DNA from: Panaeolus papilionaceus
Taxonomy: Eukaryota > Basidiomycota > Agaricomycetes > Agaricales
NCBI GenBank assembly: GCA_015501605.1
Contig: JADNRZ010000010.1
Coordinates: 1,054,001 to 1,118,000, forward strand
Reading direction: 5' to 3'
DNA: 64,000 nt
The stretch's first letter is position 1; the number at the start of each line of letters is the position of its first letter. Of this stretch, positions 55,867 through 64,000 are shown in pieces. The notes below the pieces were generated by a model, which had not been told where the DNA came from, searched no databases, and worked only from the letters and a program-made list of their open reading frames with translations. The position numbers and the translations under genes were made by a program.

Positions 55867-56884
55867 TTGACTTGTTTAAATGCGCAGGCGACAACTTATA
55901 ATTAAGAAGCACCACCACCCAATTGCAGCCAAAGCACTGACGTCACATGCAGATATGGGAAGAACGTCAAAGGTCAAAAGGGGGCGAGGTTACAATGAAC
56001 CGGAGCAGGTTGGAAGTCTGTGTCAACCCACACACGGATCCAGGCACTTGGGGAACGAGGAAAGACTCCGACGGAAGCCAAGTGGCTGCACCAAGCACTG
56101 AAAGGAAAAGAAAGGCGAGGTGGGTCCAGTGGGAGGGTAAAATTGAGTGAATGCGCCCTTGGGGATGCAACCGAAGACGGGAAGGAGGAGAAACTGAAGT
56201 GTCCAAGGATAATCAGGGAAACGAGCGAAGGCTCAAGTGAAGTATTCTGGTCATATTTCGTACTAGCGCTGGTCGATTTTCTGTTGGGGTCCTGCCATCC
56301 AAAGTCGAGGTATTCGTTTCTTGCAATCAACTTGTTCACTGTGGATCATCACAACTGGTACATCTACAAATTAAAACGCAAGTGGACAATGGCACCTGAC
56401 CTAGCTAATAGTAGTCCAAACGCAGCATAATGTGCACAATATGCTACACGACGAACGTTGCATAAAAGGTTGAGGGAAACCATGCTATTGGTTATGAAGA
56501 GAATGGTGGAACAAATGTAGATGCGTGGAGCATGATTAGCGTAAAATGTTCCTAGGATGATGATAGAACTGTTAAACGAAGTACAACGAGGGCAGCCTCG
56601 GCGAAGGAGTGTCGGAAGGAATGCAGTTGTCACGAATGGAGAGCCTGAGAGGCATAAGGCATAATACCGCATGGCTTTAGAGTCCAGTGAGATGCAAGGA
56701 AGCGTGTGCAGATGAATAAGTACTAGTGTCCTCGGGAAAGCAGATGTGTGGTCGTTGATGTTCGTAAAGGGGAGACGTGAAGTCAGAGGAGCAACACAGA
56801 ACCTGAACTATCCGTTGCGAAGAATATAAGTATCGATAGTAATACGAACTCATTCGAAATGGCGGGGACCTGGTGTAATGTGCA
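55867..56884. other. Intergenic, no supported gene
   Basis: About 1 kb with purine-rich plus-strand sequence near 56060-56200. A minus-strand frame at 55974-56339 is compositionally biased by this and has no domain. Confidence 0.35.
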
Positions 56885-58753
56885 TCATCGATGGTAGTAT
56901 CCACCATAGGGGTTCTGGGGATACGAAGGAGCATAATTGCTATGTGCTCTGACCATTCCCGCAACAAGCTCGAGTGCCTGGCTCGAGGTTCCAGGGAGGG
57001 ATGTTGATGACCGATACGGTTCAGGGAATGGTGGATGCATATGTCTATCATGGTCGCGGTGATAATCTGAGTCCCTGTGTCGCCGCTCTCTGTCGTGTGT
57101 GGATTTCTTCTTGCTATTGCGACGCTTTCTGTCATCCTCAGAGCTTGACTCTTCGGTGGGACCCTCAGTTTCCTCTTTGATGGAGCTGTCCCTGGGTCTG
57201 TGTCGTCTCCTTGCATCATAATTTGATGTCATTCCTGAGGAACTTCTGCGGGGTCTGTCGCCGCCTTTCTCTCGCCTTCTCTCAGCAGGGGCATCGCCCA
57301 AGTCCTCCACGTAACTAGCCTTTCTTGAAGACTTGCGAGTAGGTGTCCTCTCGTTTGTAGCTCCATGAGATGTGGTGTTGTTCGTATCACATCTGCACCT
57401 GGTGCGCGTTTCCTCTGCCGGATGCTCGTCCGCTGTTGCTCTTTTGGAACTCTTCGGGGCCCTCGAAATATCTGGACGACGAGATTCGTCATCCGTAGTG
57501 CGGCGCGCTTCGGTCGAGCGATGGTTCTGAGATTCATGCTGGGAAGACACTCTTCTATTCGCAGAACGAGTATCAGAGGGATTGTGCTGGAAGGTAGCAT
57601 GGGATGTCGCTGCCGATGTCGTTTTCGGAGCGGAAGGGGAGAGTTGCATGGTGGACTGCCTGCGCAAAGGTTCGTCGACTAATGGCCGGTCCATGATCTG
57701 AATAGCACCACCTTGACCTCTCCTCGGTGGAGCGGGCTCGAGGAAGGTCGGAACTCTGCCTTCAGGTTCTGCCACAATGTCGCCATTGAGAATAGCAGCC
57801 TGGGATGACGTCGGTTGGAGACCTGAATGACTATTCTGTAAAGTCCTGACGACGTGCACCAGAATCTCCTGCTTTGGCGTGCACGATGTGGTTGCCTGTG
57901 CTAAATATGAATTCAGGATGATGCAGAAATCATCGTTCAACCACAAGACGCTCTGATAAATGGTTCTCATGAATTACTGAACGATAATATCTTAAATGCG
58001 TTACATACCCCGTTGAGCTCCAAAATGAATCCATCCAGCTTGCTGTTAAGCTCCTGAATGCTCTTCTCAACTTTTTTCGGCGAAATTTTCACCCTCTTTC
58101 CGTTTGGTGCTAAATTGAGTGCACAAGATGAAAACAAGCTATGCATATTTTTTAGCAGCCTGATAACAAAACCATTAAGCATGCATGTAAAGGAACCTTC
58201 AAATACTGAGTGCACTTACAAACCAAATGGTACCAAGTTTTGGTACAACTTTGTCATTTCATTAGTTTTTCTTTCTGTTTTGAGCGCTTTGTAAATGTAA
58301 AAACGGCCAAGGAAGACGATCTCGGCAGTTTCAAGCAGGTCGGAAAATCTGTTGTTGTAGGATGTGCCGAAGGTACAAGTCTAACCGATGCAACAGAAGG
58401 AAAAGTTGTCAGTGAGGGACGATTGACACGTGTAAATACAAGCTCACCTCAACCAAGAAGCAAAGGGTGTCAAGATCTTGGTCCTCAGTACCATAGATTC
58501 TGGTGCCTTCACGCTGTACGAGATCCACAAAATGAATGTCATTCAATCTGGATCTGCGAGCTGTCGATGAATGTCGTTGGCGGGGGCCTTCAGATTCCTG
58601 AGGAGCAATGCCAATATCGGGCTCCATGGTGCTCGCAAACGCCTGGCCAATGCTGGGAATGGTGACGGGCGTATCGTCTAAGCTGGGCTCGTCGTCCCCC
58701 GCCAAGGTGCCGACGACCTTCGAGAATTTCTTCAATTCTTCTAACAATTTCAT
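56885..58753 (-). CDS. Disordered Ser/Arg-rich protein with helical N-terminus (gene X)
   Basis: ATG at 58753 (MKLLEELKKFSKVVGTLAG); first exon ends LCFLVE before GTGAGC. A middle exon reads KRVKISPKKVEKSIQELNSK, LDGFILELNG. The large last exon, open from about 57970, reads FCIILNSYLAQ, EILVHVVRTLQNSHSG, then about 270 charged and disordered residues: RPDISRAPKSSKRATADE, KSSRKASYVEDLGDAPAE, DDRKRRNSKKKSTHDRERRH. The C-terminus is aromatic and Gly/Pro-rich (SNYAPSYPQNPYGGYYHR). I could not prove the join between the middle and last exons. The gene lies in the same orientation as two related-looking genes (Y and Z) just downstream. Family unknown; nuclear or signalling scaffold is a guess. Confidence 0.55.
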
Positions 58754-59417
58754 GACTCAACGAGAGATGGGGAGGGGAATGAAGGAATGGAAAGGAAAGG
58801 GAGGAGTGGGAACGAGTCAGGAAAGAAAGAGGGAATATGAGCTAGTATTCCAGAAAGCTTCAATATTTGTATGTTCCTATTTCGTCGAGGCGGTGAACAG
58901 TATATAAAGAAATTAACATTGACAGCTGCGCTGACTTATCGGCATGCCATGTGAACGGCCATGTTTTTGCTGGCTGTAGATGGGAAGACTTGCGCAATGC
59001 GTCCACAATCAACTCTGTAAAGATAAGGATTTGTACTTTGAATACTGATGTTATTGAAAACTATGTTTTCAAAGGCCAAATCCTTTCTTTTTTTTGCAGA
59101 GGCGGAGCGGGGAATTAGTGCTCGACGACAACCTAGGAAATACCCTAGATAAGTAGTCTGAAGTGAATCCTGTGCTACTGCACAGGAGAGAGAAAAGTCT
59201 GTGCTCACTGCAATGGCAGCCCTAAACCACCTATTGATATCCCAGCTTCGCGAAGAACACGAGGCGTCATTGATGTGATTTCAATAGAAAATGCTATGTA
59301 GTTACATGAAGATACTTGGACACAGCCGCCACAGCCTTCCAATGTTCGACCCCCAGAATTAAAAATTATCTGTGCAAAGGGTGAGAAAATATATAGCAGG
59401 AGATGAAGACTCGCATC
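58754..59417. promoter_or_regulatory. Promoter region of gene X
   Basis: Begins with a long purine run on the plus strand (58762-58850), that is a CT-rich tract directly upstream of the gene X start, typical of basidiomycete promoters. The rest is the 3' region of gene Y. Confidence 0.4.
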
Positions 59418-60686
59418 TTACGAATCCCTATGAATGTATCTTGTTTGGTTCCCTTCAGAATTTCCAGAAGCGTGGATAACAATGGGGCCTGGACGACCAA
59501 TAAGAGTACGGAGTAGGTCTTGCGCGCTGGATGGGTAATTTTGCCTGGGAGAGTACGTATGCCCTGGGCTGGAAGCACCGGGATGATGACCGGAACTCCC
59601 CTGGGAGGATCCAGAGGACGTAGTATTTGAGCGCCTATCACTTTCGACGGCCAGAATGGAGGCTTCATAATCTAGATAGCGGGGTATTATTTCTGTTTCT
59701 ACTGGGGTGATGTTGTCGGGCGGGGTTTCTCGGGTCGGTGACGAGAAGGCGGAGGTACGATGTTCCAGGTCAGAGGTATCCAGCACGCTCTCAGAGTCCG
59801 TTGCTTCTGCATCTGGTGACCGGGTGTTGGGATGAAGCTCGCTAGCGATTGTTGGTGGAGCAAGAGTGGCATGTTGCGCGTCTACTGGAGCTGAGCGTTG
59901 CGTTGCTGAATGGATCGAAATTGGGCTTTGCTGCACCACTGACCGTGAACCACTGGCAATATTATTGCGCTGTTGATCGTCGTAGGGTGCATTGAGATGT
60001 TGATTGCTACTCCCTGACTCTGGACGGGGAATTGGCCTTCTAAGCGCTTCCTGTTATTTTCGGTTGGGAGAGAAGATAAGGAAAGGTCAAGCGTAATCAA
60101 TAAAAGTAAACAATACATACCGCCTGGCTTCTATGCTCACTAGAGAATCGATTCCTTATTTGCCCTATTTTTTCTCGCCCACTGCCGGAAGAAAGCATCT
60201 TCGACACTTTGGACCTCCACGACCTCCCCGCATTCACGTCGTACTTCTTCACTAATTCATGAAATTCCTCCAGAATCCTGAACCACGAATACCAGTCAAT
60301 TTCTACTTTCAGCATGGACTGGAGGCCAACTTACTGTACGATGTTCCTGGTGACAGGAGGAATTCCAGTCGATTGTAAACTGATGGCGCCTGAGGACAGG
60401 CGGTGATTGTAGTAGTATGTAGCAACGTATCCAATGATTATATCGGCAAAGCTCGTAAAATCCATGTGGTATTTACAGGCATTCTGGGCCTGTAAAACAT
60501 GAGTTTTGGGTTGTTAGTCAATAATCATAATAATAATAAAATAAAAATTACATCGTTGTGAATCAATAAGGCCAAAGCCGCAGCACGTTTCATTGGATCG
60601 TCCTCCTTGTAGGCAGCATCGCCAGTAGCGTCTCTGCATAGGTTCTTGTAGAGGTTAGCTGGGTCTCCTTGAGCGACAGAGGTCAT
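59418..60686 (-). CDS. Helical-domain protein with disordered tail (gene Y), paralog of gene Z
   Basis: ATG at 60686 (MTSVAQGDPANLYKNL). Exons read MKRAAALALIHND, AQNACKYHMDFTSFADIIIG, YVATYYYNHRLSSGAISLQS, ILEEFHELVKKYDVNAGRSW, KIGQIRNRFSSEHRSQA and, after a splice, EALRRPIPRPESG. The remaining 190 residues are Ser/Thr/Pro-rich, ending GPIVIHASGNSEGNQTRYIH. Gene Z repeats this plan: CIATYFGNWRRS, TLLELWKYVEKYQ, EIKKLNEKITRLHF, a splice, then EDLRRPLEP, and a terminal GPVNINNMGNVYGGNYTYY. The shared splice point before E-[AD]-LRRP shows common ancestry. No known domain is recognised; the N-terminal half is predicted helical from composition. Confidence 0.62.
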
Positions 60687-61566
60687 GGTTTCTGAAAGAT
60701 CTCAAACGCGGGGGAATCTGAGGAAATGCTCCACAGACGGAACAACCACAGGATTAAGTTGAGGCGGGACTGCAGATTACATCAGAAGAGTATTTTTGGT
60801 CAATACACTTGCAATATATCTAGACTTGCATTGTCTCCAGAATAAGAAATCCTTATCATCTGAACTAATGGTTTCCTTGTTGTAGGCATCACCCACAATG
60901 GCCCAACTTAGATGAAGCCTGTCATTTCACAGTAGGAAGTACATATACATGTTCTTCACATCTGTGTTCAATATCAATAATTATCAAGATCAGTACAGTT
61001 GTCAAAACACGCACCAAGTACATAAAGTGATCCAGTGCATAGAATTCAATTGCGCCTAGGCTGGTCCATATCCACGACGACCGCGGCTGAACAATACCCT
61101 TGAAATTCAAAACTGTGGTTTTAGGTACTGTTCAACAAATTCCTATTTCGATTCAAGGCTTTTGAATCTTTGTTACGAGGCTGTACGCAATAATGAGCTT
61201 GGACATGGGTTAAACATGGGTTGAACAGATGATAGATTCAGGTTGGTGAAGAAGCAAACAACGCAGGAGTCAGGATTCAAGTATTCAAGGGTGTTGTGCT
61301 CCATCGACGATTCCCACGGTTAACAGCACCCATTTAGGGGCTTCTCAACTTTTGACAGTGATTCAGTAGTGGCTGACCTGGGCACCCAGTAGCTGCTGGC
61401 CAAAAGCGCATAAAATGGAATCCTTGTTCTCAGTATACAATGTAAAAATCAACCAAAAAATCTATAAGCCCGGAGTAGATCAACTACTTATTCATATTTT
61501 CCTCATGATAAATCATCGTGCTGTGAAGGGCGCTCAGTTTTCATGTTATATAACCCATAGGGGTAA
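60687..61566. other. Intergenic region
   Basis: About 880 bp between gene Y's start and gene Z's proposed stop. A minus-strand frame at 60922-61110 is Ile/Val-rich but has no partner exon. Nothing is supported beyond promoter and 3' UTR. Confidence 0.35.
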
Positions 61567-62871
61567 TTATCGACCTAAGCGTGCATGAGTTATATATATC
61601 GAAAATGTCTAGGGGAACACTCACCAAAACTGGATTGCGGTTGTGTATTTGTATAATATGTGTAGTTCCCACCATAAACATTGCCCATATTGTTGATGTT
61701 GACGGGGCCGTTCACATTTTGGGTGGCCGTAGAAAGCATACGTAAAAAATAAGGCTCGCGCTCTGGCTGAGGGCTGGCTGGAGTAGGTTGTGGTTGTGGT
61801 GCTGGTCTCGCAGACTCTGATGTTGTTGATCTACGAGCAGAATTGTCCTCCGAGTCAGAACTGTCTCGCCTAGTAACCCTTTTTTTCGGTCGCCTCTTCT
61901 TTCGTGACGGCTCCCCATCCACGCTAGCTCTCTCCTCATCATTGGAATCCTTGGACCTTCTCTTGGGTGTCTTGCGTTCCCTCGTCTCCAACGATTGCCT
62001 CTCTGGTGGATCCTCTGAATCTTCTCGAATAGACTTAGACCTACGAGCTGCAGCTGTATCAGCAGGCTCATCCTCATCTGACGCACTTTGAACAGTGGAT
62101 CTGGGTCGCTTCCATTTTGATTCAAGGTCAGGTAGAGGTAAGATGTCGGCCTGGGGGTAGACACCGATATCACTTGGAAATAAAGTGGTCGGTTCTGAAT
62201 CATCAATGCGCATGGCCTCGACCCCAGTCACAATATCGGTATCCTTCGAAAAGTCTGCTGGCTCAAGAGGACGTCGCAGGTCCTCCTACGCAGAGCTAGT
62301 GATTTAGAAAATATTGAGCATCTCAGAGAGCATCACATACCGGTTGCTCAAAGTGAAGTCGTGTTATCTTTTCATTTAACTTTTTGATCTCCGAACCACT
62401 GCTCGTCCACGATGGTAGCACGGGTTTAGACGCGGAAGGTTGGTATTTCTCAACATATTTCCAGAGCTCCAGTAAAGTTCTGCTCAGTACATGGATCAGT
62501 AGGTGATCATACAAAGTTAACAAATCCTTACGAGGACATCCCCTGCGATACAAGTGGCGCTTGGCCAAAGCTCTGGGTTGACCGGCGCCAATTCCCAAAG
62601 TATGTAGCTATGCACCGAACGGCATTCTCAGCAGCTGCTTGAAAAAGGTCGCTATGCTTTCTGGCAGTTGGGGCCTGTCGCAATTCATAAGCATCTGCCG
62701 GGGGTGATGATTTGTCAAAATCCTGACCTTGTCGTGTAACGCAAGTGCCCTTTGAGCTGCCAGCTTCAGACACCTCAGCTCGGGTTGCATCAAATCCAAA
62801 TCTACGCAGGACGCAGCCATCTCACAGAGACTAAGGTAAGCATCTTCCTTCGATATTGGATTATGCTCCAT
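61567..62871 (-). CDS. Helical-domain protein with basic disordered tail (gene Z), paralog of gene Y
   Basis: ATG at 62871 (MEHNPISKEDAYLSLCE). The first splice is unresolved; the frame matching gene Y reads DLFQAAAENAVRCIATYF and GNWRRSTQSFGQAPLVSQG. Later exons read TLLELWKYVEKYQPSASK, EIKKLNEKITRLHFEQP, then EDLRRPLEPADFSKDTD. The long tail is acidic then strongly basic (SDEDEPADTAAARRSKSI, PSRKKRRPKKRVTRRDSSD), a likely nuclear-localisation signal. The terminal motif NGPVNINNMGNVYGGNYTY is followed by TQPQSSF. A GTGAGT donor and CTTAG acceptor then give a tiny last exon completing G-R-stop at 61567. Shared plan with gene Y shows duplication. No known family name. Confidence 0.6.
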
Positions 62872-64000
62872 GTTTTGGTGTTGGGGGAAGACAAGTTGTA
62901 AATCCGATTACCAACGAATGTGGATGGTTGAAATCAATCTGTCAGAATCACGAGAACACAGCACCTGAGTATTTATACAAGACCTATATTTTAATGTAGT
63001 GAACCCCAGGCACCACGTGCACTTGTTGAATTAGTACAATAGCAAGTCAATGAAGAATGCGTGTTGTCAATTACAAGCACGAACCATGATTTCAGATAAC
63101 AAGAGCTGTTGCTACTTCACGGTTCAGTGGCGCGGTTGTTGACTTGGTATTACCGCGTTGCTGCAATAACAGGCAGCAAGCGGGAGGTACAAGGTGAGGT
63201 ACTTTGACAGAGAAGTTGGTCTTGGCTCAATATCTGTGGGTAAGCGCCAATTGCAGGCACTTGAGCATAGTGCTTTGTCCCATCCGAGCTTCACTGAGTA
63301 AGCTTCAATGTGGGGCCTGGATAGCAGCCAATCCAGTGGTCGATACAAATTATGTGGATGAGCACGCGGCATATATATTGGTGGCATAGTATAGCATTTT
63401 GCTGTCAACGGATTTATATTATGGAGGAAAACACGGAAAGCGTGAGGCTAGGATAAGTAGAGGGCAGTGTTGGGATTCGGAGCCGAGTGTGTGTGACAGA
63501 GGCTGGACGGCAAGTCCAATTGAATCCCACGCCTCCGGGCTTTTGCTGTGCAACACATTGCAATCTTATCATGAACGCCCCCAAAACAATCCCGACATCC
63601 CGACGGATATGAGACTTCATTTTGTGCAACGTCGGGCATGAATTATGGCACCAAGTATGAATATTGCTCTGCGCGCACTGCCTGAATGTGCAACGTGGAA
63701 TGGAACGGAATTGTGCAATGAATTCCGCGCGTTTAGCGTAAACGACTCGGACTTGGTTGTATTTTGCAATTGGATGAGTTTAAGGCATAGTATTTTAAAC
63801 TTCTCGCTAGCACAAAATGTAGCTAGTATGCAGAAGTAGTCAGGAAAGGAAAGCTGAAGCTGGCCAGTCAGTGGCCCGATCGGTATAAACATTTGCCCAG
63901 AATTATACGGAAGGCTTGATATTGTTGCAAGAAATGACATTGAAACTATGGTACAGATGTAAAATTTTACCTATTTCAAAGACCTGACGGTATCAGATCA
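62872..64000. other. Intergenic, no supported gene
   Basis: The last 1.1 kb holds the promoter of gene Z and short frames with no recognisable domain on either strand. No gene can be supported up to the right edge. Confidence 0.35.

Overview
The window is nuclear DNA from a filamentous basidiomycete, most likely an agaric (Agaricomycetes). The evidence is genes split by many introns of about 35-100 bp with GTRNGT donors and YAG acceptors, F-box proteins of the agaric type, secreted PEBP proteins, bZIP and SANT regulators, and families of basidiomycete-type single-pass membrane proteins. There is no operon structure and no plasmid, phage or CRISPR signal. Coordinates span start to stop codon and include introns; splice sites were read by eye.

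Layout. 1-1.3 kb: first exons of an unidentified minus-strand gene. 2.3-6.1 kb: two divergently transcribed paralogous four-helix membrane proteins sharing a 349 bp promoter. 6.5-8.3 kb: F-box protein. 10.4-11.2 kb: small membrane protein. 11.4-12.1 kb: ribosomal protein eL34 with a 5'UTR intron. 14.7-17.1 kb: convergent pair GPI11/PIG-F (GPI-anchor synthesis) and PHO13-type HAD phosphatase. 18.2-19.7 kb: a transaldolase-fold protein that has lost its Schiff-base lysine and gained a C-terminal extension. 20.5-21.6 kb: bZIP factor. 23.8-27.8 kb: Tof1/Timeless replication-fork protein. 28.8-29.3 kb: a TA-flanked MITE. 30.1-34.3 kb: secreted PEBP, PBDC1 (eEF1A chaperone family) and a SANT/Myb protein.

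34.7-44.1 kb is the most striking region: four tandem minus-strand single-pass membrane proteins. Their ectodomains are unrelated low-complexity (Gly-rich, Pro-rich) or beta-sandwich-like. The membrane segment is shared (core G-x-IVGVL), and every cytoplasmic tail carries a PPxY motif embedded in PP-x-Y-x-[ST]-[LM]-[FY]. A further damaged or unresolved membrane gene lies among them.

45-56 kb: a coiled-coil/F-box protein, an intact propeller-like protein, a MARVEL-like membrane protein, a second PEBP, and an inverted pseudogene copy of the propeller-like gene. The pseudogene is interrupted by a 252 bp inverted-repeat element whose 3 bp target duplication can be read by comparison with the intact copy. 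56.9-62.9 kb: three minus-strand genes with helical N-termini and long charged Ser/Arg-rich tails. Two are clear paralogs with the same splice position and a shared C-terminal GPxxI...GNxxG motif.

Housekeeping genes (eL34, GPI11, PHO13, TOF1, PBDC1) sit between fast-evolving duplicated families. The best candidates for undescribed biology are the PPxY membrane cluster, the lysine-less transaldolase and the 59-63 kb paralog pair.
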